The position numbers were made by a program, and so were the translations under genes. Below the pieces are notes generated by a model. That model saw only the letters and a program-made list of their open reading frames with translations, made no database searches and had not been told where the DNA came from. This document shows, piece after piece, positions 41,226-51,803 of a stretch of DNA of 64,000 nucleotides (the first letter of the stretch is position 1; each line of letters opens with the position of its first letter). The DNA is taken from the NCBI RefSeq assembly GCF_900101955.1, contig NZ_FNAQ01000001.1, positions 248,001-312,000 of the forward strand. The letters are read 5' to 3'. The stretch comes from Desulfuromonas thiophila. GTDB lineage: Bacteria; Desulfobacterota; Desulfuromonadia; Desulfuromonadales; Desulfuromonadaceae.

Positions 41226-43235
41226 ATGATCCGATTTCATAAATCCATCCTGCTGGTGCTGATGCTGCTGGCGTTGTCCGCCGTCATGCTCAGTGGCTGC
41301 GGTGAGTCCGTCACCCATAAAACCAGCACATCCTCCACGGATGACGGTGATACCACCGATGGCGATGAAACGACCGACACTACGCCGTATCCCAATGCCG
41401 ATTTGCTGGTGTCGGCCGATGAACTTGAAACCCTGCTGTCCAGCAGCACCGCGACTGCAGCGACCACCGGCAGCCTGATCGTCATCGATACCCGTTCCGC
41501 CGACGCCTATGTCGCCGGCCACATTCCCGGCGCCATTCACATGGCTCATGCCGAGCTGGCCGATGACAGCCTCAATCTTAAATCCGTCACAGAGCTGGAA
41601 ACGCTGCTGGGTGGCAAAGGGCTGGTGGCTGACGCCAAGATCGTGCTTTATGACGACACCATCACCTCCTGGGGTTCGGCCGGGCGGGTGTTCTGGGCGC
41701 TGGAATACCTCGGCTGCTCGGATGTTCATCTGCTTGATGGCGGCTGGGACAAATGGAGCGCCGACGGCCGGACAACGCAATTAGCCGCGACGACCCTGGA
41801 AGCCACCACGTTTACCGCCTCGGTCAACACAGCGGTTGTCACCGATAAAGCTACCATCGCTTCCCGCCTGGGTGACAGCGACTTTGTTCTCATCGACACC
41901 CGTACCGACGAAGAGTTCATCGGTTGGCAGCTGTATGGTGAAGCACGCGGCGGGCATATCACCGGCGCGGTGCATCTGCCCTATGAGTGGTCCTATGGCG
42001 CCGATCACACCCTGGTGCCTTATGCCACCATGAAAAGCTATTTCGAAGAGCGCGGCATTACTGCCGACAAGCAGGTGGTTGCCTACTGTACCGCCGGCAT
42101 TCGCAGCGGCTTCGCCTATTTCCTTGCCCGGCTGATGGGTTATGAGAATGTGGCCAACTATGACGCATCGATCTGGGACTGGGCGGCACAGGCCGATATC
42201 ACTACCTATCCCATGGAAGCACTGACCAATTATGCCGATCTGGTCTATCCGGGCTGGGTCAATGCGGTGATGGATTATCACGCCAGCGGCAGTTCCAGTG
42301 CGGCTCCGGCCAACTACAACTATGATCGCGATCATAAATACCTGATTTTTGAAACCCAGTGGGGCAGCTTTGACGATATGGCCAACGGCTGGGCTGACAC
42401 CTCCTATCTTTCCGGCCATATTCCGGGAGCGATCCACTCTAACTCCGATGTCTATGAAAACGGCTATCCGCGCTGGTTCATGCTGCCCGATGATGAGCTG
42501 AAAGCCGCCGTTGGCAGCATGGGCATCACCGAAGACACGACGGTCATTGTTTACAGCAACAGCCCGATCTTTGCCGCCCGCCTGTGGTGGATTCTGCTCT
42601 ATGCCGGGGTGGATGATGTGCGCCTGCTTAACGGCGGTTATGACGCCTGGACCGCAGCCGGCTACGACGGTGAAACCACCACCAATTACCCCGTTGCCAC
42701 CACCTACAGCGGTAGCACGCTGCCCGAGGTGGTCGCCACGACGGATTATGTGGCCGGGGTTTATGACGATGAAAACACCCTGGTCGCCGACGTGCGCATG
42801 TATGAAGAATATGCCGGTGAAGTAAGCGGCTACAGCTACGTGGTCAACAAGGGGCGTATCCCCGGTGCCGTTTATGCCTTCCATGCCGACAACCCGGATC
42901 GCTATTACCTGGACGATGACGGCACCTTCCGCAGCTACACCGAAGTGGAAACCATGTGGAACGGTGTCGGCATCGAAAAAGCCACGGACACCACATTCAG
43001 CAAAGATGTCATCTTTTACTGTGGCAGCGGTTACCGCTCCAGTATCAGTTATCTCTATGCCCACCTGATGGGGATCAGTAACGTGCGCAACTACTCTGAT
43101 GGCTGGGAAGGTTGGAGCACCGACTACGTCGAAGACGCCTCCTATTTGGCGGAAGAAGGTGTGCCCGGCAGCACCGATGGCTGGCGGCAGAACCGCTCCG
43201 AGCGGCCGGTGTCCGTTGGTGTCCATCCCGAGTAG
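41226..43235 (+). CDS. Multi-rhodanese lipoprotein (four domains, alternating inactive and active)
   Basis: 669 residues. Signal peptide with lipobox LSGC (Cys25), a Thr/Asp-rich linker to about 55, then four rhodanese domains. Domain 1 has Asp in the loop (IVLYDDTITSWG) and domain 3 Ser (VIVYSNSPIF), so both are inactive. Domain 2 has Cys288 (VVAYCTAGIRSG) and domain 4 Cys599 (VIFYCGSGYRSS), so both can carry persulfide. This is a tandem duplication of the two-domain sulfurtransferase. The frame stops at TAG 43233, but homologous sequence continues (next entry), so the C-terminus is truncated. The product would be lipid-anchored at the envelope. Confidence 0.85.
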   Translation: MIRFHKSILLVLMLLALSAVMLSGCGESVTHKTSTSSTDDGDTTDGDETTDTTPYPNADLLVSADELETLLSSSTATAATTGSLIVIDTRSADAYVAGHIPGAIHMAHAELADDSLNLKSVTELETLLGGKGLVADAKIVLYDDTITSWGSAGRVFWALEYLGCSDVHLLDGGWDKWSADGRTTQLAATTLEATTFTASVNTAVVTDKATIASRLGDSDFVLIDTRTDEEFIGWQLYGEARGGHITGAVHLPYEWSYGADHTLVPYATMKSYFEERGITADKQVVAYCTAGIRSGFAYFLARLMGYENVANYDASIWDWAAQADITTYPMEALTNYADLVYPGWVNAVMDYHASGSSSAAPANYNYDRDHKYLIFETQWGSFDDMANGWADTSYLSGHIPGAIHSNSDVYENGYPRWFMLPDDELKAAVGSMGITEDTTVIVYSNSPIFAARLWWILLYAGVDDVRLLNGGYDAWTAAGYDGETTTNYPVATTYSGSTLPEVVATTDYVAGVYDDENTLVADVRMYEEYAGEVSGYSYVVNKGRIPGAVYAFHADNPDRYYLDDDGTFRSYTEVETMWNGVGIEKATDTTFSKDVIFYCGSGYRSSISYLYAHLMGISNVRNYSDGWEGWSTDYVEDASYLAEEGVPGSTDGWRQNRSERPVSVGVHPE

Positions 43236-43480
43236 GACTTTGACGCCTATCCCAACGTCAACCACATGGTGGATGCCCGCTGGGGCCCGGCCGGTACTGC
43301 AGAAGCAGCTGGCGCTCCAGCCTGGCCTGGTTCTACGGCTATATGATGGGCTATCAACGCAACGACAACGTTGACAGTGGTTGGTTCGAACGGGCTATGG
43401 GCGAAGGTTCCGCCTATGCCGGGGCTGAAACAGTGCTCAACCCCATCGAAACAGGCGCACCGGGAGAGGGTTTTCTGACG
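43236..43480 (+). pseudogene. Decayed fifth rhodanese domain following the in-frame TAG
   Basis: Right after the TAG the same frame still reads like protein (DFDAYPNVNHMVDARWGP, with VDAR as in the first rhodanese strand). A shifted frame then reads YCRSSWRSSLAWFYGYMMGY (active-site Cys at 43298), followed by SGWFERAMGEG and NPIETG. The 60-70 residues that normally separate the two parts are missing. A nonsense codon plus a deletion that shifts the frame explain this; a terminator at 43493 marks the old 3' end. Sequencing error could explain the TAG but not the missing segment. Confidence 0.65.
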
Positions 43481-43492
43481 GTTGAAATATAT

Positions 43493-43525
43493 GCCGACCT
43501 GAGTTTGCTCAGGTCGGCTTTTTTT
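43493..43525 (+). terminator. Strong terminator after the rhodanese locus
   Basis: An 11-bp perfect stem GCCGACCTGAG/CTCAGGTCGGC with a TTTG loop, followed by seven T. Confidence 0.93.
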
Positions 43526-43590
43526 ATGGTCGAGTCCTGTGGTAAACTCAGGCGATCTTGATATTAACAGCCCGTTCCAGGAGGTTCCCT

Positions 43591-44562
43591 GTGTCTGAAC
43601 CGAAAAAAGCCCTGGTGCTGCTCAATATGGGCGGGCCGGATTCCCTTGAGGCCGTCGAACCCTTTCTCTGCAACCTGTTTTCCGACCGTGACCTGATCCA
43701 GCTGCCGTTGGGGGCGTTGCTGCAGAAACCCTTTGCCCGGTTGATTTCTCATTTTCGCGCAAAAAGCGTGCGGGAGAATTATCGCCGGATCGGCGGCAAA
43801 TCGCCGCTGCTGCATTGGACGCAACGGCAGGCGGAAGAAACCGCGACGTTGCTGGGTGGAGACTGGCTGCCGTTCGTGGCCATGCGTTACTGGGCGCCGC
43901 GCGCCGCCGAGGTGGTGCAGGCCATTCGCCAGCAAGGGATCGACGAAGCCGTTGTTGTTTCGCTCTATCCCCACTACACCGGCGCGACCACCGGCAGCAG
44001 CATCAAGGATTTCAAACAGGCGGTGGCAGCACACCATCCGGCGCTGCGCTGTCGCTATATTGAAGACTGGCACGATTGGCCGGCCTATCTCGACGCTTTG
44101 GCTGACTGCGTGCGCGAGGGGCTGGCACAGGTGCCGGCCGCCCAGCGCAACCAGCTGCAGCTGCTGTTCTCAGCGCACGCCCTGCCGCAGAAATTCATTG
44201 AGCGTGGCGACCCCTACCAGCGCCACATCGAGCAGACGGTGGCCGGGGTGATGGCGCGGCTGGATTCCTGCGAGCACCAGATCGGTTATCAGAGCCGCAG
44301 CGGACCGGTACGCTGGATGGCGCCGGACAGCCGCGAACTGATCCGCGCCGCCGGTGCCGCCGGTCGGCCGCTGCTGGTGGTGCCGGTGGCCTTTGTGTCC
44401 GATCACATCGAAACCCTGGAAGAGATTGACGGTGAGTTTCGCGAACTGGCCGAGGCCTGTGGCGTGCCCTGGTTTGGCCGGGTGCCGGCGCTGAACGACC
44501 GGCCGTCTTTCATTGCGGCCCTGGCGGCGCTGGTCCGTCGGGCCGTCTCCGCAGCGGTCTGA
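43591..44562 (+). CDS. hemH: Ferrochelatase
   Basis: 323 residues from a GTG seven bases after AGGAGG; a more upstream TTG is less likely. Inserts Fe2+ into protoporphyrin IX (or coproporphyrin III in the gram-positive type). Seen: VLLNMGGPDSLEAVEPFLCNLFSD, VVSLYPHYTGATTGSS with the active-site His, LLFSAHALPQKFIERGDPYQ, and VPVAFVSDHIETLEEIDGE with the His/Glu pair. The neighbouring hemG-like gene supports the protoporphyrin route. Confidence 0.95.
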   Translation: MSEPKKALVLLNMGGPDSLEAVEPFLCNLFSDRDLIQLPLGALLQKPFARLISHFRAKSVRENYRRIGGKSPLLHWTQRQAEETATLLGGDWLPFVAMRYWAPRAAEVVQAIRQQGIDEAVVVSLYPHYTGATTGSSIKDFKQAVAAHHPALRCRYIEDWHDWPAYLDALADCVREGLAQVPAAQRNQLQLLFSAHALPQKFIERGDPYQRHIEQTVAGVMARLDSCEHQIGYQSRSGPVRWMAPDSRELIRAAGAAGRPLLVVPVAFVSDHIETLEEIDGEFRELAEACGVPWFGRVPALNDRPSFIAALAALVRRAVSAAV

Positions 44563-44580
44563 CACCGAACGGGCATCCGA

Positions 44581-45327
44581 TCAGGCGGGCGGTGTCAGAC
44601 GCGGAAGCGGGCGTGGCTGGCGCAACAGTGCGCGGCAGGAGCGCCAATCGGGCAGGAACTGATCGAGCAGGGCACAGAAGCGGGCGTTGTGGGAGGGTTC
44701 GAGCAGGTGGGTCAGTTCATGTACCAGGACGTATTCCAGGCAGACTGGCGGGTAGCCGGCCAGAGCGCTGTTGAGCCGGATACTGGCGCGTGCCGGGGTA
44801 CAGCTGCCCCAGCGGCTGCGCATGGTGCGGATGCTGAATTGGCGCAGCTGCACCTGCAGGCGCTGCTGCCAAGGCTGCAGCAGGGGCTGCAGGGCCTGCC
44901 GGACCTGTTCCGCCTGCCAGCGTTGCAGTTGCGCCAGATCCCAGGTCGTCGGCAGCCGTAGCTGCGGCAGGGCGCTGTGTTCCGCGCTCTGTGGCGGACA
45001 GGCATGGGGCAGGCCCAACGGCAGCGCGCTGCTGGCCGAGCGTTGCAGTTGGTGGGCAATCCCCCAGTGCCACAGCAGCGCCGGGTCGCCCAGGTCGGCC
45101 GGCGGCTGCGACTGTTGCCGCAGGCGCTGCTGCTGGTGCAGAATCCAGTCACGCTTGCGGGCGACAAAGGCTTCCGCCACGGCCAGCGGCAGGCGCAGCG
45201 GCACGCTCAGACGCACCTGACCATCGGGTGGCAGCACCCGCAGATTCAGGTTGCGTACCGCCTTGCGTTGCAGTTGCAGTGCAATACCGGCCAGCTGACA
45301 GGCCTGGCACGAAACCGTGGCGCTCAA
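44581..45327 (-). CDS. YgjP/M48-like metal-dependent hydrolase (DUF45)
   Basis: 248 residues with the zinc motif HELTH (His203, His207) followed by EPSHNARF, and the WGSCTPARASIRLNSALAGYP signature of the YgjP/DUF45 family. Members are SprT-like metallopeptidase relatives often called UTP pyrophosphatases. The best start is a TTG at 45327, eight bases after the DnaJ stop, with no clear ribosome site, so coupling to the DnaJ gene is likely. Confidence 0.85.
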   Translation of the reverse strand: MSATVSCQACQLAGIALQLQRKAVRNLNLRVLPPDGQVRLSVPLRLPLAVAEAFVARKRDWILHQQQRLRQQSQPPADLGDPALLWHWGIAHQLQRSASSALPLGLPHACPPQSAEHSALPQLRLPTTWDLAQLQRWQAEQVRQALQPLLQPWQQRLQVQLRQFSIRTMRSRWGSCTPARASIRLNSALAGYPPVCLEYVLVHELTHLLEPSHNARFCALLDQFLPDWRSCRALLRQPRPLPRLTPPA

Positions 45328-45334
45328 GTCACGC

Positions 45335-46228
45335 CTACAGATCGTTATCGCGCAGGGCTTCGAGCAGTTTTTTCTGCGACGGACTCAGGCTGGTTGGCAC
45401 CTGCACCTCAATGGTGACGTAGAGATCGCCGGCCTCGTGGCGGCCATGCGCTGGAACCCCGTGCCCCTTCAGCCGGATCTTGCTGCCGCTGGCCGTGCCC
45501 GCCGGGATTTTGATGCGTTTTTCACCGTCAAGGGTGTCGACCTTGGCGCTGCCGCCCAGGCAGGCCGTGCTGAAGGAGACGGTCAGGCGCTGGTGCAGAT
45601 CGTTGCCCTTGCGGGTCAGCAGCGGATCACTGTCCACCAGGATTTCCAGCAGCAGATCGCCGGCTTCGCCACCTGCCGGTGCTGGCCCACCCTTGCCGGC
45701 GATGCGCAGCTTCTGGCCGCTGGCGATGCCGGCCGGAATGCGCACCTGCAGTTGCTCATCGCGCCCTTCGTGACGCAGATGCAGGCTGCGTTCGCCGCCG
45801 CGCAGGGCCAGACGCAGCGGCAGATTCAGCTTCATCAGATAATCCTTGCCGCGCACAGACCGGGGGGGCTGATGGAACACGTTGCTGCGCCGGCCGCCGC
45901 GGCCGGCTTGGCCGAACAGGTCGTCACCCATGCCGCCCAAGCCAAACTCACGGAAGATATCGTTAAAGTTGGTGCCCTGGAAGATATCTTCACGGCTGAA
46001 CTGTTGGTGAAAGACGTTGTCACCGACCTGATCGTACTGGCGCCGTTTGTCCGCATCGCTCAGAACGGCGTAAGCTTCGGAAATCTCCTTGAAGCGTTCC
46101 TCGGCCTGCTTGTTGCCCGGATTCTTGTCCGGGTGGTATTTGACCGCCAGTTTGCGGTAGGCTTTCTTGATCTCGTCCGCCGAAGCGGTTTTGGCAACGC
46201 CGAGGCTGGCGTAATAATCCTTGGCCAT
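45335..46228 (-). CDS. cbpA: DnaJ-class co-chaperone, CbpA type
   Basis: 297 residues. J-domain at 1-70 with HPD at 32-34 ([20 protein letters not shown]), a Gly/Phe region, and two C-terminal beta domains ([21 protein letters not shown], then [20 protein letters not shown]). There is no zinc-finger, so it is CbpA-like rather than DnaJ proper. It stimulates DnaK. ATG 46228 follows AGGAG at eight bases. Next to hem genes with no obvious link. Confidence 0.93.
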   Translation of the reverse strand: MAKDYYASLGVAKTASADEIKKAYRKLAVKYHPDKNPGNKQAEERFKEISEAYAVLSDADKRRQYDQVGDNVFHQQFSREDIFQGTNFNDIFREFGLGGMGDDLFGQAGRGGRRSNVFHQPPRSVRGKDYLMKLNLPLRLALRGGERSLHLRHEGRDEQLQVRIPAGIASGQKLRIAGKGGPAPAGGEAGDLLLEILVDSDPLLTRKGNDLHQRLTVSFSTACLGGSAKVDTLDGEKRIKIPAGTASGSKIRLKGHGVPAHGRHEAGDLYVTIEVQVPTSLSPSQKKLLEALRDNDL

Positions 46229-46361
46229 GAAACAGGCTCCTGCTGCTGGTGGCGCCCGCGCGCCGGTCGTCGGTGGATAGTCCGGTTGCACTATAGGGCC
46301 GGGGCCGATGTCCGTCAAGGGCCGCGCCGGCAGTGGCACTCAACAGAAGAAAAGGAAAAAT

Positions 46362-47762
46362 ATGACGCGAATAGTGGTGATCGGTGGCGGAATTTCCGGG
46401 CTGGTGACGGCCTGGCAGCTGCAGCAGCTGGCGGCGCGACAGGGGCGGGCGATACAGCTGTTGCTGGTGGAAAAGGAACCGCGCTGCGGCGGCAAGATCT
46501 GGAGCCGGCAGGAAGACGGTTTTCTCTGCGAATGGGGCCCGAACGGCTTTCTTGACAATAAACCGGCGACCCTGGAGTTGTGCCGCCAGCTGGGGATTGA
46601 GGATCGTCTGCTGCGTTCGAACGATAATGCCCGCAAGCGTTTTATCTTCAGCGGTAACCGGTTGCACCGGCTGCCGGAAAACGGTCCGATGTTTCTGCGG
46701 TCGCAACTGCTCAGTTGGCCCGGCAAGCTGCGTCTGGTAGGCGAGGCGCTGGTGCCGGCCAAGCGCGATGGTGCCGACGAAACCCTGGGCGCCTTTGGTC
46801 GGCGCCGGCTGGGCGCCGAGGCGCTGGACAAACTGATCGCGCCCATGGCCGGGGGCATTTTTGCCGGGGATGCCGAAACCATGAGTGTCGCAAGCTGCTT
46901 TCCGCGCATCGTGCAGCTGGAGCGGCAGTATGGCGGGTTGCTCAGGGCGATGGTTTGTCTGGCGCGGCATAAGCGCGCCGAGCGCAAGGCTGGCAAGGCC
47001 GTGGCCAGCGCCGCTGGCCCCGGCGGCGTGCTGACCTCCTTCGCCGGTGGTATTGCCGAGCTGACCGAGACTCTGCGCCAGCAGCTGGGCGAGGCGGTGA
47101 TCAGTGGCGTGGCGGTGCGCCGCATTGAGGGGATGCCCGGCGCCTACCAGCTGGCGCTGGCCGATGGCCGGCAGCTGGCAGCGGAGGCGCTGGTTTGCGC
47201 CACGCCGGCCTATGCCGCGGCGGACCTGCTCGAAGGACTGGCGCCGCAGGCGGCCGAGGAACTGCGCGCCATTCCCTACGCACCGTTGCAGGTGGTGTGC
47301 TGCGGCTATGAACAGCGGCAGATTGCCCAGGATCTTAATGGTTTTGGTTATCTGATTCCCAAACAGGAGGGTTGTTCGGTGCTCGGTACCCTGTGGGATT
47401 CGAGCATCTTTGCCGGGCGCGCGCCCCAGGGCCAGGTGCTGCTGCGATCGATGATGGGTGGCGCCACCCGTCCCGATGTGCTTGATTTCAGCGATGAACA
47501 GGTCCAGGCGCTGGTGCGGGCCGACCTGCGCCGTATTCTCGGCATTGCCACGCCGCCGCCCTTTATCCGGGTGTTCCGCCATGAGCGGGCCATTCCGCAG
47601 TATCTGGTGGGGCATGCCGACCGGTTGCAGCGCTTGCGCCAGTTACTACAGCCCCTGACCGGGTTGTATCTGACCGGCAATGCCTATGACGGGATCGGTC
47701 TGAACGACTGTGTCGCCAATGGCGCCCGGGTGGCGGAGGAGCTGCTGCAGCAGCTGGCTTGA
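46362..47762 (+). CDS. hemG: Protoporphyrinogen oxidase (FAD-dependent, HemY/HemG-type)
   Basis: 466 residues. FAD-binding GxGxxG at the N-terminus (IVVIGGGISGLVTAWQL), then EKEPRCGGKIWS, EWGPNGFLD, the substrate-domain segments, IAPMAGGIFAGDAETMS and the C-terminal FAD motif GLYLTGNAYDGIGLNDCVANG. It oxidises protoporphyrinogen IX (or coproporphyrinogen III, in the HemY coproporphyrin route) with an acceptor that in anaerobes is unlikely to be oxygen. ATG 46362 follows AAAAGGA. It lies two genes from hemH and faces away from the cbpA-ygjP pair. Confidence 0.9.
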   Translation: MTRIVVIGGGISGLVTAWQLQQLAARQGRAIQLLLVEKEPRCGGKIWSRQEDGFLCEWGPNGFLDNKPATLELCRQLGIEDRLLRSNDNARKRFIFSGNRLHRLPENGPMFLRSQLLSWPGKLRLVGEALVPAKRDGADETLGAFGRRRLGAEALDKLIAPMAGGIFAGDAETMSVASCFPRIVQLERQYGGLLRAMVCLARHKRAERKAGKAVASAAGPGGVLTSFAGGIAELTETLRQQLGEAVISGVAVRRIEGMPGAYQLALADGRQLAAEALVCATPAYAAADLLEGLAPQAAEELRAIPYAPLQVVCCGYEQRQIAQDLNGFGYLIPKQEGCSVLGTLWDSSIFAGRAPQGQVLLRSMMGGATRPDVLDFSDEQVQALVRADLRRILGIATPPPFIRVFRHERAIPQYLVGHADRLQRLRQLLQPLTGLYLTGNAYDGIGLNDCVANGARVAEELLQQLA

Positions 47763-47818
47763 CGCTATCGGCGGCTGAAGCTGGGCCGCAGGTGTGAATC
47801 AGGCACAACGATGCACAA

Positions 47819-47861
47819 AGCACAACGCCGGCTCTCGAAATCCGAGGACCGGCGTTGTGCT
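47819..47861. terminator. Bidirectional terminator between hemG and chemoreceptor gene
   Basis: A perfect 13-bp inverted repeat AGCACAACGCCGG/CCGGCGTTGTGCT, with an inner CTC/GAG stem in the 17-nt loop, separates two converging genes. T-tracts are weak. Confidence 0.55.
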
Positions 47862-47883
47862 GTCTTGAGGCGGGTGACAAAGG

Positions 47884-50010
47884 TCAGGCCAGGAACAGGC
47901 CGTCCGCGTCGGCTGTGCTGCCCTGCGCCGGCCAGCCGGCTACCCCGGCCAGCTGTTTCTGGCGTGGCACGGGTGTGGTGCCGCTTGCTGGACCGGTCTG
48001 GCCATGGCTGGCCAGCCGGAAACGGCTGAGCAGTTGCTGCAGGCTGTCGGCCTGACTGCGCAGTTCGACGGCTGCTGCCGCTGTCTGCTCGGCGCAGGAG
48101 GTGTTTTGCTGGGTGACATCGTCAATCTGGCTGACGCCGATACTGATCTGGGCGATGCCGTCGGCCTGTTCGGTGCTGGCATGGGAAATTTCCGTGACCA
48201 GTTGGGACGCCTTGGCGACACCGTTGACGATTTTTTCAAGGGACTGCACCGTCTCGCGGGCAATGTTGGCCCCGGCCTGGGCCTTGTTGACGGAACCTTC
48301 AATCAGTTCGGTGGTTTCGCTGGCGGCCTTGGCGCTGCGCGCCGCCAGATTGCGGACCTCTTCGGCCACCACGGCGAAGCCTTTGCCATGCTGGCCGGCG
48401 CGGGCGGCTTCGACGGCAGCATTGAGGGCCAGCAGGTTGGTCTGGAAGGCGATTTCGTCGATCACCTTGATGATGCGTGAAATGTTGCTGCTGGCTTCGC
48501 TGATATCGGCCATGGCGCGGTTGAGCTGATCCATCTGGGCGCTGCCGGCACTGGCGTCCTGCTGCACCTGCTCGGTCAGCTGGCGAGCACTCTTGGCGGC
48601 TTCGGCGTTCTGCTGGGTCTGGCTGGAGAGCTGTTGCAGCGAGCTGCTGATCTGTTCCAGTGAACTGGCCTGTTCGGTGGCGCCCTGGGACAGTGCCTGG
48701 CTCGAATCGGCCACCTGGCTGGAGCCGCTGTCGATCTGCTGGCCGGCCAACTGAATCTCCAGCATGATGTTGTTGAGATCTTCGCCCAGCTGTTTGAGGG
48801 CATTGCGCAGGGCGTCGCGCTCGTCCTGCGGCTGGACCCGGAAGGTCAGGTCGCCCTGGGCCAGCTGCCCCAGAGGGGTGACGACCTCCTGCTGCAGGCT
48901 GTCGGCGAAACGATCCATGGTGCGGGCCAACTCGCCGATCTCGTCGCCTCGGTCCAGCTTCAGCCGCTGATCGAGATGACCGGCGGCAATATCGTTGAGC
49001 ATGGCGACGACCCGCCGGACGGGCGCGGCAATGCTGCGGGCGATGCGCAGCGCAAACAGCAGACCGATGATGACTGATAGCAGGCAGATCCCCAGCAGCA
49101 GGCGCTGGGCGCCGGCGATGCTGGCGGCGCTGGCCCGCTGGATCTGCTCAAGAGCCTGGCTGCAGGCGGCTCGGGCCGCTGCGGCGCTGTCGTTCATGGT
49201 CGCACTGAGCTGCTGTTGCCGTGTCATGGCGGTCGCATGATTTTCAAAGCTGGCGCTGTAGGCATCTATGCCGGCCAGGGTGTCCTCGACCAGTTGGTCG
49301 ACCTCATCGTTATCGAGATCCTCACTGACCGATTCAGCCAGCTGGCGCATGGTCAGGATGCTTTTTCTGACACGGTCGGCAAAGTTGTCGTCGAAGGAGG
49401 CGATGTGCTCCTTCTCGAACTTGCGGGCGTTGAGAAACAGCAGGTTGACGTTTTGTATCGCGTTGAGCCGTTCGATGCGATCTGTCAGAAGCTCTTCGAA
49501 CTCGTCGGCATCGTCTATGTCGGTCTGGCTGGCGATGGTATCACTGAGCAGTTCTTCCAGCAGGGACTGCAGCTCCTTGGTGCGGGAGAAGGTGGCATTG
49601 GAAACCTCCTTCATCTGGCTCATGGCTTCTTCGCGTACGCGGCTGTTGCTGCTGAAGTCGTCAAAAGCCTGATCGTAACTCTGGGCCTGGCGGGTAATCT
49701 GTTCGACCAGCTGGCGCAGGGCCGGGTCGGCGAGATTGTGCTCGAGTTGTTCGGCACCCTTGCGCAGCTCGGCAACCTCACTGTGGGTTAGGTCGAACTC
49801 TCGTTCTTCGCCGCTGGCCGCATAACGCAGCTGGGCCAGACGGGCGCGGTCGAAATGAGCGGCGATGCGGTTCATGGCGTCAGCGTTGTCGGCACTGTGC
49901 TGGATTTGCAGCATGCCGCGTTCGCCGATCCAGCCGATGAACAGAGTCAAAGCCAGCAGACAGATGAACGATAGCAGTAGTTTCTTGCCGAGGTTGAGGG
50001 ATTTGAGCAT
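47884..50010 (-). CDS. Methyl-accepting chemotaxis protein with helical (HBM-like) sensor
   Basis: 708 residues. TM1 ([19 protein letters not shown]), a periplasmic all-helical region of about 260 residues resembling the helical bimodular (HBM) sensors of McpS-type receptors, TM2 ([22 protein letters not shown]), HAMP, and the signalling domain with the tip [21 protein letters not shown]. No C-terminal CheR-binding pentapeptide (ends DADGLFLA). HBM sensors bind organic acids; the ligand here is unknown. ATG 50010 is supported by AAAGGA seven bases upstream. Confidence 0.88.
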   Translation of the reverse strand: MLKSLNLGKKLLLSFICLLALTLFIGWIGERGMLQIQHSADNADAMNRIAAHFDRARLAQLRYAASGEEREFDLTHSEVAELRKGAEQLEHNLADPALRQLVEQITRQAQSYDQAFDDFSSNSRVREEAMSQMKEVSNATFSRTKELQSLLEELLSDTIASQTDIDDADEFEELLTDRIERLNAIQNVNLLFLNARKFEKEHIASFDDNFADRVRKSILTMRQLAESVSEDLDNDEVDQLVEDTLAGIDAYSASFENHATAMTRQQQLSATMNDSAAAARAACSQALEQIQRASAASIAGAQRLLLGICLLSVIIGLLFALRIARSIAAPVRRVVAMLNDIAAGHLDQRLKLDRGDEIGELARTMDRFADSLQQEVVTPLGQLAQGDLTFRVQPQDERDALRNALKQLGEDLNNIMLEIQLAGQQIDSGSSQVADSSQALSQGATEQASSLEQISSSLQQLSSQTQQNAEAAKSARQLTEQVQQDASAGSAQMDQLNRAMADISEASSNISRIIKVIDEIAFQTNLLALNAAVEAARAGQHGKGFAVVAEEVRNLAARSAKAASETTELIEGSVNKAQAGANIARETVQSLEKIVNGVAKASQLVTEISHASTEQADGIAQISIGVSQIDDVTQQNTSCAEQTAAAAVELRSQADSLQQLLSRFRLASHGQTGPASGTTPVPRQKQLAGVAGWPAQGSTADADGLFLA

Positions 50011-50210
50011 GGCAGGGTCCTTTGCTGAAGGGATGAACACGAGCACGGTGATGATCTGAAGCCGGCGGCCCGCCTGCCGGACGGAGGGAACGGTTGACCC
50101 TCGGCGGTAGGTACGTTATTTTGCCGCCTTGCATTATCGGCCGGCGTCTGCAGAGACGTCATTTGCTGGGCTGTCCCGCCGGGCCGCTCCCAAGAATCGC
50201 CAGGAATCTC

Positions 50211-51799
<1,589 letters not shown>

Positions 51800-51803
<4 letters not shown>

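Noticed and set aside
43233-43235. TAG in the rhodanese gene read as pyrrolysine
   Set aside because: The downstream sequence also has a deletion with frame shift, so decay is the simpler explanation; no pyl genes are present in the window.
41781-43265. 494-codon open frame opposite the multi-rhodanese gene
   Set aside because: The plus strand has a lipobox and four rhodanese domains; the antisense frame has no start context.
46020-47615. 531-codon open frame opposite hemG and cbpA
   Set aside because: Overlaps two solid genes and shows no domain of its own.
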